64,000 nucleotides of DNA from Synaphobranchus kaupii. Taxonomy: Eukaryota; Chordata; Actinopteri; Anguilliformes; Synaphobranchidae. The translations under genes and the position numbers were made by a program. Shown in pieces: positions 1 to 11,565 of this stretch (position 1 is the stretch's first letter; every line of letters starts with the position of its first letter). Location of the stretch: NCBI GenBank assembly GCA_029718625.1, contig CM056389.1, positions 23,221,381 through 23,285,380 on the forward strand, read 5' to 3'. Under the pieces are notes generated by a model. It was not told the DNA's origin, ran no database searches, and worked only from the letters and a program-made list of their open reading frames with translations.

Positions 1-1579
1 GAGACGTGTCATCCATGACAGCCCCTCAACACCCAGAGCCTTCAGCATTTCTGGACGGATCTCATCAACCCCCGGGGCTTTGCCACTGTGGAGTTGTTTG
101 ATTACCACAGTGACTTCCTCCAGGGAGATCGATGTTAATCCCCCATCATCCTCCAGCTCTGCCTCTACTATAGAGGGTGGATTAGTCGGGTTCAGGAGTT
201 CCTCAAAGTGTTTCTTCCACCGCCCTACCACCTTATCAGTTGAGGTCAACAGCGTCCCATCCTTACTATATACAGCTTGGATGGTTCCCCGTTTCCCCCT
301 CCTGAGGTGTCGGACAGTTTTCCAGAACCGCTTTGGTGCCGACCGAAAGTCCTTCTCCATGGCTTCTCCAAACTCCTCCCACACCCGCTGCTTTGCCTCT
401 GCCACAGCTGCTGCCCTTCGAGCCTGTCGGTACCTTGCAACTGCCTCCGGAGTCCCCCAGGATAACATATCCCGGAAGGCCTCCTTCTTCAGTCGGACGG
501 CTTCCCTGACCACCGGTGTCCACCAGGATGTTCGAGGGTTACCGCCCCTTGAGGCACCTAAGACCTTGAGACCACAGCTCCCAGCCGCAGCTTCAGCAAT
601 GGAAGCTTTGAACATCGTCCACTCTGGTTCAATGTCCCCAGCCTCCACAGGGATGCCAGAAAAGTTCTGCCGGAGTTGTGAGTTGAAAGTCTCCCGGACT
701 TGGGCCTCCTCCAGACGTTCCCAGTTCACCCGCACTACACGTTTGGGCTTACCAGGTCTGTCCAGAGGCTTCCCCCGCCACCCGACCCAACTCACCACCA
801 GATGGTGATCAGTTGACAGCTCTGCCCCTCTCTTCACCCGAGTGTCCAATACATACGGCCTCAGATCCAATAACAAAATCGATCATCGACCTTCTGACTA
901 GGGTGCTCTGGTACCATGTACACTTATGAGCAACCTTATGTTCGAACATGGTGTTTGTTATGGCCAATCCATGACTAGCACAGAAGTCCAATAACAAACC
1001 CCCGCTCAGGTTCAGATCAGGGAGGCCGTTCCTCCCAATAACGCCTCTCCAAGTGTCTCCATCTTTGCCCACGTGCGCGTTGAAGTTGCCCAGCAGGACT
1101 ATGGAGTCCCCTACAGGAGCCCCATGCAGGACTCCATTCAGGGTCTCCAAGAAGGCTGAATACTCGGAACTGCTGTTCGGTGCATAAGCACAGACAACAG
1201 TCAGAGTTTTCCCCCCCATAACCCTTAGGCGTAGGGAGGCAACCCTCTTGCCCACCGGGGTGAACTCCAACGTAGCGGCAACTCCGGAGAAGAATAGAGT
1301 CCAACCCCTATCCAGGAGTAAGGTTCCAGAGCCAAGGCTGTGCGTAGAGGTAAGCCCCACCAGATCCAACTGGTAACGCTCCACCTCCCGCACAAGCTCC
1401 GGCTCCTTCCCCCCCAGAGAGGTGACATTTCCCGTCCCCAAAGCCAGCCTCTGCTGCCCGGGTCTGGTCCGTCGAGACCCTCTACCTTCACTGCCACCTG
1501 TCTGGCAGCGCACCCGACCCCAGTGGTTCTTCCCGTATGTGGTGGAGCCGCAGGATGAAGAAGTTGTGATGTTGGCCAC
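1..1579 (-). pseudogene. LINE endonuclease-reverse transcriptase, frameshifted
   Basis: Reading from 1579 downward, an AP-endonuclease domain is visible from about 1440: a [10 protein letters not shown] start, [22 protein letters not shown] and [11 protein letters not shown]. The reading frame shifts once near 870. The new frame is then open without a stop to position 1, through the endonuclease end ([10 protein letters not shown]), the linker (WWTPVVREAVRLKKEAF) and the RT entry (HSGKAPGVDEIRPEMLKAL). The usual GDFN motif is GNFN here, and about 17 residues seem missing before LEFTPV. By family knowledge the protein nicks target DNA and primes reverse transcription. This copy is dead from the frameshift, though otherwise well preserved, so it is a fairly young insertion. 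The open frame on the opposite strand at 80-808 is its antisense shadow. Confidence 0.85.
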
Positions 1580-1880
1580 GTTGCTTCGTCGGGCTGTGCC
1601 CGGCCACCAGGCGCTCGCTGACGGGTCCTCCTTCTGGGCCTGGCTCCAGAAGGGGACCCCGGGCTTCCTCCGGGCAGGGTCACAGAACTTCTATGTTGAT
1701 GGGGTTCCATGGGGTTTTCTTGAACCATTCTTAGTCTGGCCCCTCGCCTGAGACCAATTTGCCATGGGAGTCCCTACCAGGAACACAAGGTTCCAGACAA
1801 CACAGCTCCCAGGTTCATAGGGACACACAAACCTCTCCACCACGATAAGGTGATGGTTCTCGGAGAGAGATATTGAAAAA
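1..1880 (-). mobile_element. Non-LTR retrotransposon (LINE), 5' part, cut by window edge
   Basis: The minus strand reads as the 5' leader, AP-endonuclease and start of the reverse transcriptase of a common fish LINE. The 5' leader lies around 1740-1880. The element runs off the left edge, so its 3' end is not visible. The exact clade was not resolved. The 5' boundary is approximate because no target-site duplication can be seen with only one end present. Confidence 0.85.
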
Positions 1881-2618
1881 TATCTGGGTGATATCCCTTT
1901 CAAACAGGTTTACAGCGCATATACACAGTACATTTTATGTATTTATAGGCTTTTGTGTTATATTAATCATTTGGCACTTTTATTAATGTACATTCAATTT
2001 TTATGGTACTCTTGGTGTGATGTTTATGCGTCTTTGTCTTATTCAGCATTTGTTTAACTGTTACATCAGACTTCTTGCAGGTTGAGTGCAGATTACTTAC
2101 AGGTTGCCATGGGGACTTGCTGATGATTCCAGAGAGAATTCTCCTCGCTTAACTACTACTCCTGCATAATTAGACTCTCTCAAAACGTTTGTTTGAAAAC
2201 TTTTTTTTAGTTGAGGGTTGTTGGGGTTAGATTTTCCCTTGCAATAAATGTAGATACACAATGTGAAGAAACAAAATCAAAAAAAAAGAAAGGCTTCTTT
2301 ACTTCATGAATAATCATTGTTCTCAGATGCATGTCATCACTTTGGCTGGAGCCAAAGCAATAGATGCTGCCACACACTGAAATGAAGTGGAGTTCTGGAT
2401 ATCACACAGTGGTACGCAGCACACATCAGTGGTCTGCTTAATTTCACTTTCTTTCATTAATCATTTAGTTCACTCCCTTGTACTGTATATGGACATGAAT
2501 ATGGACAAAAATATTGCTGCTTTCACATGGTGTAATGTGCGTGTATGTGTGTCTGATTACTTTCATTCTTGTTAGCCCAAACAATCAATTCACTTTGAAC
2601 ACTTATTATTAAGGCTGG
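1881..2618. other. Intergenic, AT-rich; holds one copy of a duplicated segment
   Basis: No coding frame with protein-like composition was seen. The stretch holds segment copy 1 (2018-2310), listed separately. Confidence 0.6.
2018..2310 (+). repeat. Diverged duplicated segment, copy 1
   Basis: This aligns by eye with 5733-6045: shared blocks include TGGTGTGATG, GGTTGCCAT, TTTGTTTGAAAACTTT and ACAATGTGAAGAAA in the same order and spacing. Both copies are in direct orientation, 3.7 kb apart. Many substitutions and small indels indicate an old duplication or an unnamed dispersed repeat. No ORF is shared. Confidence 0.7.
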
Positions 2619-2722
2619 CCCCTATGGAAAAAGAATATGCTGCAGTATATTGTAAATATATAAAAATTATCTTCACAATATATTTAAAATATACTGTAGT
2701 ATATAACATTTCCATAAGGGGG
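2619..2722. mobile_element. Short palindromic MITE, copy 1
   Basis: The ends are CCCCTATGGAAA and its inverted complement TTTCCATAAGGGG, with inner arms around TATACTGYAGTATAT, so the whole ~104 bp can fold on itself. A second copy sits at 40611-40722. It has no coding capacity. The superfamily is unknown. Confidence 0.75.
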
Positions 2723-4383
2723 GGTACCGACACCCAGTGCCACTATGGCACTGATTCCCATACGACTGGTACCTACCTGTTACATCGCAGATTTCGGTGT
2801 CTCATTTTGGGTTGTGCCTCTTTAACCCCTTTGCACAGATGCCTAGTGACCATGGTGCCGACGGCAAGATTTTGCTCAACTGAGACATTTGTTGCTCCTG
2901 CAGCCAAACTAAATCACAAACTCCTTTTTTTAACCTTATTGGTAGACGATTCGTGACAAGTCTGTTGAATATGGAGCATCTACAGTAACTGTCACTATTT
3001 TATCATAGCAAGTCCATAGCAACACCCCACCCAGTCTATACCTACCCATGCATGACATAGTGGACAATAGCGTCTATCTGTGAGTTCATAAATATATTTA
3101 TTCATCATATAAAATTAGAATTCCGTCATAGCAACAAGATAAACCCAACAATAGCCTGATCGTATGCCAAAAAAGCAGTGAAAAGCCCAGCTCACTCAAA
3201 TGCAAAATAAACGTGAAATTATTGTCTCATTATACCATGTATTCTACGATGAATATCTGCTACTAAATATGAAATAAATATACAATCCGACCAATGGTTT
3301 TACACATATAAATATTCCTTTCAAAATTCAGTAGTCATTTATTGTCTGGTACAATCCGTTTGAGAAATGTACTTTATACCACTATTACACTATCTGAAAT
3401 GTCGACTATAGAAAAGGTATATGCAATGTCTTATTGGGTGCTTTGAACAATCAATTATATCCCAGCATAACGGCCGTTTTCATTTTAACAGTCTAGTATT
3501 ATGCAAGCTCTGCATAAAACGCATTCCTCAACTGGAGTTTTCCCTTCCCGATATGTAAGTAGTACTGCTTCTAAAATGCAGTTGGTCTCGCTGGCTACAA
3601 AAGTATGAGCACTGTCCTGTCCAATATGATTGATAGGCCCATTGTTAATTTCGCATTTTGAGTGCATTTCACATACTGTAGTGCAATCGTTAATTTTATG
3701 TTTGATGTAGTCTACCGATTTTGGAAAGAACATTTGGCAGAATTTTGCAGATGGTGGAATACTATTTTATTTTCATGTTATCGTACATAATATAGGCTAT
3801 GACGTATATACTTGGAAGATGGGCATGGAAAATGCTCATTCCAATTTACTGTGCGGTGACAGAATGTGGTAGATTAATGTTAAATTTTCCTTGGAGTCAT
3901 TATTAACGGGAACATTAAAAAAAATAAAAACGACAGAAAAATGCAATCCCGGGGCAAACGTATACTTACTGTAGAGTACAGTTAAAAGTGATGTTTTATT
4001 GAGGTACAAGAGTGAATGATTAGGCTACATCTTTAGGTGTATGTAACACTGTGATATCAATGTTTTTATCTTAAACCATCAGATTCCGATACAGTCAATC
4101 GAATACATCGGTCTGCTGCTCGATTTAAAAAAGCATGAAAGCGTCACTGATGCTCCGTCGCATAATCACTGTGCTCAACACGGTATCTCAGTTCCGAGTG
4201 AATCAGTTCCTCAAAATGAGGACTTTCAGAGGTTTATGGGCCTAATTTCAGCCGCCTCAGCAGTCGTGCCTCTAGGACTCCTGACAGCCAGGCCACTTCA
4301 ATGCTGGTTGAATGCTAAGTCGCTGCAACCCCAGGTGGGACTGTCATGCCAGAATCAGGGTAACAGGTCAATTTTGCCAGCTA
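2723..4383. other. Intergenic, nothing recognised
   Basis: AT-rich DNA without a protein-like frame, repeat copy elsewhere in the window, or RNA gene that I can support. Short ORFs here (for example 3485-3733 minus) lack family signatures. Confidence 0.5.
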
Positions 4384-4461
4384 CTTTAAGGGTTTCTTCT
4401 CCTGACTTATTTTTCCATAGAGTTCAATAGAAAAATTTGTCAGGAGAAACAACCCTTAAAG
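4384..4461. repeat. Long near-perfect hairpin
   Basis: CTTTAAGGGTTTCTTCTCCTG on the left is matched by its inverted complement ending CCCTTAAAG on the right, and pairing continues inward through TATTTTTC/GAAAAATTT. The stem is about 30 bp with few mismatches and the loop about 13 nt. It could be the core of a decayed MITE or a transcribed hairpin. No evidence of expression is available. Confidence 0.55.
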
Positions 4462-4761
4462 TGATCCATCCATATCTACTGCATATCTGGCAGCAGAGTG
4501 ATGGTTTGAGGTTCTCTTGATACCTCAGACCCTTGATGACTTACAGCCATTTTACCAATCATGTATTCCATACTGTTCCAGCATAATTTACAGCTAAATC
4601 TAGTCCCCACCCCCCAATTCCCATAGAGATCCATTCAAATGCAGAGACGTTATAGTATCGCTTGTAAGAGTACCAGAAATTAAGATATCAAGAGTCTTTT
4701 GATGCTGTTGGGTCACACACATCAGGAAGTCATGACATGCAAAGGATATGTGACCAAATAT

Positions 4762-5013
4762 TAAAAATTTAAAGGCACAGTCAACTTAGTGTATGTAAAC
4801 TTCTGACCCACTGGAATTGTGATATAGTGAATGAAAAGTGAAATAATCTGTCTGTAAACAATTGTTGGAAATATTACTTGTGTCATGCACAAAATAGATG
4901 TCCTAACTGACTTGCCAACACTATAGTTTGCTAACATGAAATCTGTGGAGTGGTTAAAAATAAGTTTTAATGACTTCAACCTAAGTGTATGTGAACTTCT
5001 GACTTCAACTGTA
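4762..5013. mobile_element. Solo IR/DR end of a Sleeping Beauty-type Tc1 transposon
   Basis: The sequence has the fish Tc1 (IR/DR group) layout: an outer end finishing CTTCAACTGTA at 5013, an outer direct repeat near 4979-5004 (CTAAGTGTATGTGAACTTCT), and an inner direct repeat near 4784-4806 (TTAGTGTATGTAAACTTCTG), about 200 bp apart. TTTAAAGGCACAGTC follows on the internal side. The transposase gene and the opposite end are absent, so this is a deletion remnant. Confidence 0.85.
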
Positions 5014-5231
5014 AATGCAGGGGTGCCAATAATTGTGGCACACGTGGTTTTGTTAAAAATAATTATTTCTTGATGAGGGATTTTTTTCTTCTCATAATAA
5101 ATTTGCTTCAATTAAAGGTTGGATTTTTTTCATTTTTTCGGGGTGACATTAAGCTAATTCACCAAACAGTGAATTTTTTATAACCCTTTTTTACTCATCT
5201 TTACCAGTGGTGCCAATAATAGTGGAGGGCA

Positions 5232-5235
<4 letters not shown>
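5014..5235. mobile_element. Second Tc1/mariner-like terminal remnant
   Basis: GGGTGCCAATAATTGTGG on the left and GGTGCCAATAATAGTGG on the right enclose about 200 bp, and the right side ends GGGCACTGTA next to a TA run. This is the appearance of a fish Tc1/mariner end. No transposase remains. Confidence 0.6.

Positions 5236-5268
<33 letters not shown>
5234..5268. repeat. (TA)n microsatellite
   Basis: Uninterrupted TA dinucleotides abut the Tc1-like end, as expected for a TA-targeting element. Confidence 0.95.
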
Positions 5269-5272
<4 letters not shown>

Positions 5273-5639
5273 TTTTCTTTTTCTTTGGTAATTTAATATT
5301 TTTTTAAATCACTTTATTTTTTAATAATTCTTATTTATTTCCATGTATTTTTTTTATTATTATTTGCATGCACCTTTATTTATTTATGCATTTAGTAAGT
5401 ATTTATTCAGTTAGTTATTTATTCATTTATTTATAGTCCTCCATAGCATCACACTTTCCCCGTTAATCTTTTAACATTATAATTCAAGTTTTATTTAGTC
5501 AGGATGTGCAATATCTGTACATAACTTCTATGGGGATACTATACAAATTTATAGAAGCATATAAAGTTTGATGTGAATGTATAATGCACTCCTTGATTCA
5601 AAATCCTTGTGGTTCATATTTCAAAATATTGTTTGGTAC

Positions 5640-5722
5640 TTTTATTATGGTATATTTATTTTATTACGTTATATTTATTTTATTATTCGATATTTATTTT
5701 ATTACGTTATATTTATTTTATA
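5640..5722. repeat. Short tandem repeat of TATATTTATTTTATTACGT type
   Basis: Four imperfect 17-21 bp units of TATATTTATTTTATTACGT in direct tandem. The two ORFs over this stretch are hydrophobic only because of the repeat. Confidence 0.85.
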
Positions 5723-5732
5723 TCGCACATTT

Positions 5733-6045
5733 GGTGTGATGGTTTATGCAGCCATTGTCTTATTCCTCGTTTGATTGACTGTGTTAAATCTGACTTCAGC
5801 TTTGCGGGTTCACTGCAGGCTAATTATGGGTTGCCATTGGGATTTGATGACAATGCCAGAGAGATTTTGATCTCTGATGAAGACGTCTCATTACTCCTGT
5901 GTCATTAGACTTTCTCAAACCTTTTGTTTGAAAACTTTCCACTTTAGTTGAAGGATTGGCAGGGTCAGGTGTTCCCGTATAATTCATGCAAATAAACAAT
6001 GTGAAGAAATATTAGCAAAAGGACAGGCTTGCTTACTTAATGAAA
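5733..6045 (+). repeat. Diverged duplicated segment, copy 2
   Basis: Partner of 2018-2310 in the same orientation, with shared blocks in the same order. This copy contains an extra run around ATTTTGATCTCTGATGAAGACG that the other lacks. Confidence 0.7.
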
Positions 6046-6829
6046 ATATAACAATTACATATTATCCAAAATTTATTGGCTGTGAAATATATCAATCACT
6101 ATTTCCAAAAAAGCCAAATATACCTGATATATTGTCATATATTCCATTTCTGTAAGGGAGAACATAAGCTTTGACGCTTTGAATTCTGTATGTTAAGCAC
6201 AGCTGTTGCACTTTTGAAAATGGGATTTGCCTCATTTACTGAATGAACGGCTCTGTCAATAAGGGAGGGAAAAAAACATTGGAAATGACGCAAGATAATT
6301 ATGTCTGTTAGGTACACTAACAATAGTAATTTAATGTCTGAGGAGGTCACCAGCGTGTCTGCCTCAGTCAGCTGGGAGATGGGGAGTGGGTTTGTTATTA
6401 ACGAGCTCCATTGTGTGTTGTTTTTTAAAGGAACGTCAAACTAACAGTTGCAGGTTGTAATTAACCTGCAGAGACTCAGGCAATCCACAAGCCAATTAAT
6501 GTTTATTAGTCACAAGACCATTTTTGCTAATGAAGTGTGTTGATAATGGCACCTCTGGATATTTGTTGATCCTCCTGTAAGTTGCATCATCAAGGAATCT
6601 CATTTCCTATCACATGCATGTCTTCCGTTATAAGCATCTCCAGCTGAAACAACGTATTATATGTTACATTTGACCTTTTTATGGTCAAGGGCCCATTAAG
6701 TAATCCCATTAAACCAATTGCACCATGTGCATGTCTTCACCCACCAAATATTAATAAATTAATATTTTCCCCCCTTCTTTCTTCCTTCATTTTAATTTAA
6801 ATTTCACATTGTTCTGACTGGAACAGAAC
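6046..6829. other. Intergenic, nothing recognised
   Basis: AT-rich sequence with no supported gene or repeat. Confidence 0.5.
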
Positions 6830-7054
6830 ATTACGTTACATTCTGGGCATTTAGCATACATTCTTATCCTGAGTGACTAACACAGCTTTTAAAAAGATTT
6901 TTTACATTTCTTTTACATAGTGTCCATTTATACAGCTGGATATATACTGAAGAAATGCAGGTTAAGTACCTTGCTCAAGGGTACAACTGCACTGTACTGC
7001 TTTAGGTTACAAGGCCAGTTCCTTAACCATTATACTAAACTGCCATCCCTATCC
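6830..7054 (-). mobile_element. tRNA-derived SINE, degenerate copy
   Basis: On the minus strand this follows the intact SINE at 38871-39080: a head with TTTAGTATAATGGTTAAGGA, the internal CCTTGAGCAAGGTACTTAACC, the ATATATCCAGCTGTATAAATGG block and the tail AAATGCCCAGAATGTAACGTAA. The B box has been lost by deletion and the tail is diverged, so it is an old copy. Confidence 0.75.
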
Positions 7055-7479
7055 CCTCTCCAAATTAACCATAATGATGACATTAGCATTTCTCCTTTCA
7101 GAATGTCTTACTTGCTCTCAGGAGCTCTCTGGCACCGGCCATCTAGACCTTACCCAGGAACACCTTAGCACTGTCATGGATGTACATATCATTGCGAGGG
7201 GGCAGGGTTAGCACCATCTTTTCGGGGGTTAGCCCCAGAAATCTCCCCAAACACATTGGCAAAATTGCCAGTGTGAAATGGGGTCAGCGGCAACCATGGT
7301 GGCAATGCGTAGAATTTTCACTGTCCAATGAAATAGTGTCTAACGGACATGGCTTAGGAGTACAAAGTGTCAATCCTCGACCCAGGGCTAACGCTTTGCC
7401 CAGGGTTAAGAAATGCTTGTGTGAACACAGGATGAGCTAGCCCAGGCTAACTACAGTGCACTGTGAAAAGGCCTAGATA
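7055..7479. other. Intergenic, nothing recognised
   Basis: No supported feature. The ORF at 7180-7440 has no domain-like content. Confidence 0.45.
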
Positions 7480-7606
7480 TTGCAGGTTTGATTCCCGGGT
7501 AGTGGGGCAATGCTGTTGTCCCCTTCAGCAAGGCACTCAACCTAGATCTCTTCAGTAAATATCCAGCTGTATACCTGTATATAGAAAAGCAAAGTGTGTA
7601 AGTTGC
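7480..7606 (+). mobile_element. tRNA-derived SINE, fragment
   Basis: Same family as 38871-39080. It carries the B-box region GCAGGTTTGATTCCCGG, the GCAAGGCACTCAACCTAGA block, ATATCCAGCTGTATA and a truncated GTGTGTAAGTTGCT tail. The A-box side is missing. Confidence 0.7.
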
Positions 7607-9532
7607 TACAGAAAACTTTCAAAAAATTTATTTTCCTTCTTAAACACACAAGTTTGGATGAGGATTGAAACCTCAAGAGTCCTAACTACTGATCCAACTT
7701 CAAATGGTGCATTACAAAGATAACAGGTATTTAATTTTGTTAGACACAGGTATTTTATTACCGCTAAGCAATGATAATCTCTCTCTTTCTTCTCTCTTCC
7801 TCTCCTTGCCATGTGTTGGCAGTTAAGTCCCTGGGGGAGCAGGTGTAAAAGGCTCATTCTGTGAAATCGGAGAAAGGAAGGGGGGCGGGGGGGGGACAGG
7901 CCGAAGCCTACAGCCAGTGGGGACCCAAGGGATTTGGGTAATCATTTTGTGTTCTTACACCCTCAGGAGAAGGAGAAACTCCTTGAAGACTGAGTTTTAT
8001 GCTTTATCCCTTCAAATTGATTTGTGTTGTGACCCTTCGGTGCTAGATGCACAGCAAATCATTTTTGGTTCCCAGAACGTTCCCTGAAAGTTAGTGTAAA
8101 TCTCTGTGTGTTTGATCTTTAATGTAAGTAATTTAACATTCCTTAAAATCACAAGGAAATTGGTGTTACCAGTAACTTGGAATGGATTCCACTGATATTA
8201 CATTCTAAGAACGTCTTGGGGATATTCTCCTCACAACCATATTGATATTCTTCAAATGAAATACTCTATTGTGCATTTATGACAATTTCATAGTCTTGGG
8301 CTTGTTGTAGTTGTGTGATGGTGGGTGGGGGTCCTTATAGACACAGGGTCCTTATAGCAGATTCGCCCCATGTGAATAATACAGTGTGAATAAGGGTCAG
8401 CACCACTGCCCTGGAGTTTTAATTTTTCAACAAAAAAATCTTCAAATGAAAAGAGAAAATGCAAAAGGAAAGATTTAAATAAAACATATTTCAATAAAAC
8501 AGTCTCATGACTTTGCTTTTGTCCCTGTGAGTATCAAGCAGTTAATTGGTCCCCATAAGGTTTTTTCCCTATCCTCAGGATGCACTGGGCCAGTTTGTGT
8601 CCAAGTGGGAAAGTGACAGTTAATTAGGTCCAAGTATGAAAGTGACTGTTAATTAGGTACACAATACCCCCACCCACCCCCTTTGTGGCAATTGGACCCA
8701 AAGCCTTGATGAATAAACAACACCAGTCTGTGGACAAAAGAGTAAAATTAAATGATACAAAATGTTGCATCAGGATTGAAGCTGGGGTTTTTTTGTTTCT
8801 AAATAAATAAGTAAATAAAAAATGTAAACTTAATTGTTTGACCTTTTCTTCTGCAGAATCACTTTAGAATGTGGCTTATTTCATTTCTGTGAAACACGTG
8901 GGTCGACATGTTTGTTGTGGAAATGGTGTTATATCAGACGTTTCAGAAGTATTTGGAAAATCTGATTTTCAAGGTCTAATAAAAACTACAAGATGCAACC
9001 ATTTTACAAAAGTAAATAAATACATACCTGCTAATGTCACATTGTGTGTGTATGTGTGGGTTTTTACGTATATTTGTATTTTATGTCTCTGCCTTGTAAT
9101 GAAGGCATCCCCATGCTATGCATTAGTGACAGGTAACATACAGGACCTGGAGCTGGGTTCTATAAATGGTTGATTGTATGTTTTATCTTGTGTTTTTCTT
9201 ATAACCGCCATACTTAATGAAACTCCACTTTTACATTTTAAAGGGAAATTCCACCCAAAAACAACATTAACCTTATTGAACAGATCAATGCGCAACTAAT
9301 TAAGTCTTTCTTTGTGGCTGGCCCAAGAAAAATTCTAAATTATTTGAATATAAAGTTGAAAATTCGGTAGAGGCATTTTGTCATTTTGACATATACCTCT
9401 ACCACTTCCTCGTTTTTGAAAGTTTTTAAGTGGGCGTGTAAATTACATAGCAAGTAGGCGGAGCCAGCGAGGGAAGAATTGCTGCCTGCATCTCACTGTT
9501 CTGAATAGCGACACATCGTAGATCAAGCTTAC
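7607..9532. other. Intergenic, nothing recognised
   Basis: Contains a G-rich run near 7878-7897 and AT-rich DNA. No gene or repeat copy could be supported. Confidence 0.45.
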
Positions 9533-9669
9533 TGTCATGGTTTCTGGCAGCCTGCTGTTGTTTCTGCGATCGTTCTTTCTTTTGACGACATCGGGACAAT
9601 CTATCGGATTTTTCCGCCTCCGTTTCGGTGTTTGAATCTCACCCGGCAATTATTCCTTTCACCTGTTTT
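9533..9669 (+). repeat. Inverted copy of the Gypsy LTR head
   Basis: Begins TGTCATGGTTTCTGGCAGCC and matches the first ~135 bp of the minus-strand LTR at 10381-10249 with few mismatches, but in the opposite orientation. It directly abuts the CA end of that LTR. The simplest reading is an older LTR of the same family into which the Gypsy element inserted. An autointegration product is possible. Confidence 0.75.
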
Positions 9670-10381
9670 TGTAAGGGGGAGTGAACGGTTCAGAGAACCA
9701 AATGCCACAACCAAGGAATCTGAAAGCGTATCTCGTTAGAAATACGCCACTAAGCGGACAGCTCCGCAGTAACAGGGGATGTGAAATAAAATAATGGGAA
9801 TAAAAAGCTCCCGGCGTAAGCCAACACAAAACAACCCCAAAAGAGGGCAAACTCGGCAATCGCGAGTAGTAAACAACAAAGGAACCTCACGCACTCACAC
9901 AAGGGGCGTAAAACTAGAGGTCAGAGAAAAACAAAAGAAAGCCCATGTAACAAGGGTGAAAGAAACGAAAATAGAAAAAGAACCTGTTACCTACAGCTCT
10001 AGGTGTGAACGAGCTGAACAAAAGGTAACAGGTAGAGGAATATAAAAGGATAAAGAGAGGAGGAAACAAAAAGACTAAATAAATCTTTACCCTAACCGGA
10101 CTACCTACGTTTCTGACGAGTAACAACCAGAAACATAGAGACCGCTATCCTTTACCTTACCGACTCCGATAGTCAAAAGCAAAGACAATATCGAAGCGTC
10201 GGAAATGTGGAAGTCCTAGGATATTTATAACCGCCAGGAAATCAAAAACAGGTGAAAGGAATAATTGCCGGGCGAGATTCAAACACTGAAACGGATGCGG
10301 AAAAATCCGATAGATTGCCCCGATGTCGTCAAACAGAAGAACGACCGCAGAAACAACAGCAGGCTGCCAGAAACCATGACA
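9670..10381 (-). mobile_element. 3' LTR of Gypsy element A
   Basis: On the minus strand it starts TGTCATGGTTTCTGG right after a polypurine tract (TTAGAAGGGGGGTCC, 10382-10396) and ends CCCTTACA at 9670. That gives 712 bp with TG...CA ends, directly downstream of the pol stop codon. Confidence 0.8.
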
Positions 10382-10396
10382 GGACCCCCCTTCTAA
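10382..10396 (-). promoter_or_regulatory. Polypurine tract of Gypsy element A
   Basis: AGAAGGGGGG lies between the pol stop and the LTR. This is the usual site of plus-strand priming in LTR retrotransposons. Confidence 0.7.
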
Positions 10397-11560
10397 GGAA
10401 CGACCCCAGGCGATTCCTCAGCCCTGTTCCTGTGGAAGTCCCTAATAAGTGTAGGGTCCAAGATGTTTTTGGAGGAGACCCAGCAACGCTCCTCAGGACC
10501 ATAACCCTCCCAGTCTACTAAAAACTGGAATCCTCTGCCCACACGACTCTCTGCCAAAATACGCCGAACGGTATATACCGGACCCCCCCCCTCCACGAAC
10601 CGGGGAGCAGGTGGCGATTTGTCGGCCGGGACGAGAGCACTAACCAGCACCGGTTTCAACCGGGAGACGTGGAAGGTAGGGTGGATGCGCATAGAGCGTG
10701 GCAGTTGAAGGTGCACAGTGACAGGGTTAATTTTACGGATTATTTTAAAAGGACCCACGAATCGCGGTGCAAGTTTGCGGGACTCCACTCGCAGAGGCAG
10801 GTCCCGTGTAGCTAGCCATACTCATTGACCAACCCAATAAGAGGGAGTCGAACGACGACGCCTGCCGGCAGCGACCTTCTGTTTAGCTGAAGCGTGAAGG
10901 AGCGAAGCGCGCACACGCTTCCAGACTGCTCAACACCTTGGAACAAATGACCCTGCTCAGGAAATAAGGGAGGCTGATACCCCAGCTGAGATTCAAAGGG
11001 AGAGAGACCTGTGGAAGCGTTGCGCAGCGTGTTGTGGGCGTACTCCGCCCAGGCGAGATGGCGACTCCATGATGTAGGTTTGGAGGTGGCCACCGGAGGG
11101 TGTTCTCCAGGGACTAATTAGTGCGCTCTGTCTGACCATTAGTCTCCAGGTGGAAACCTGAAGACAGACTGACCGACGCCCCTAGTAAGGCTCAAAAAAA
11201 GAGTGCCAGAACCTAGCGGTGAACTGAGGGCCGCAGTCAGACACCACGTCCAGAGGAAGGCCGCGCACCCTAAAAACACTGTCCACCATCAGTTGGGCGG
11301 TCTCTGGTGTGCCGCCTTGAAAAACCTGTCAACCAAAACCAGGATCACCGTGTTGCCCTGGGATGCAGGCAACCCGGTAACAAAGTCGAGGGCGACATGG
11401 CTCCAAGGACGGCTGGGAACGGGTAAGGGTAGTAAGAGGCCAGTGGGTGGGAGCCGAGATCCCTTGCTGCGGGCACAGACCGAACAAGTGGCGACAAATT
11501 CCCGCACGTCGCTCTCCATATTAGGCCACCAAAAGCGCCGTGACAAAAATTCCTAGTCCG
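10393..11560 (-). pseudogene. Gypsy A integrase and chromodomain, broken
   Basis: Reading leftward, the pieces are: the end of the zinc-binding domain ([15 protein letters not shown], then CSVCARSK), the catalytic core start ([13 protein letters not shown], holding the first Asp, and LVLVDRF), the core end ([19 protein letters not shown]) in another frame at 10812-11093, and an open C-terminal part at 10393-10788 with a GPF/Y-type module ([17 protein letters not shown]) and a chromodomain ([10 protein letters not shown]...[16 protein letters not shown]). In this family integrase joins element DNA to the host and the chromodomain guides targeting. Frameshifts and stops separate the pieces. The presence of a chromodomain places it in the chromovirus group of Ty3/Gypsy. 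Confidence 0.85.
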
Positions 11561-11565
11561 GTGGA

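Noticed and set aside
80..808. 242-codon plus-strand ORF
   Set aside because: It is antisense to the LINE RT frame at 1-880, whose conserved protein sequence is on the minus strand.
3485..3733. 82-codon minus ORF with several Cys residues
   Set aside because: No spacing typical of a finger or secreted peptide, no upstream or downstream support.
9794..10126. ORFs inside the Gypsy LTR
   Set aside because: They lie within the LTR, have no domain signature and overlap on both strands.
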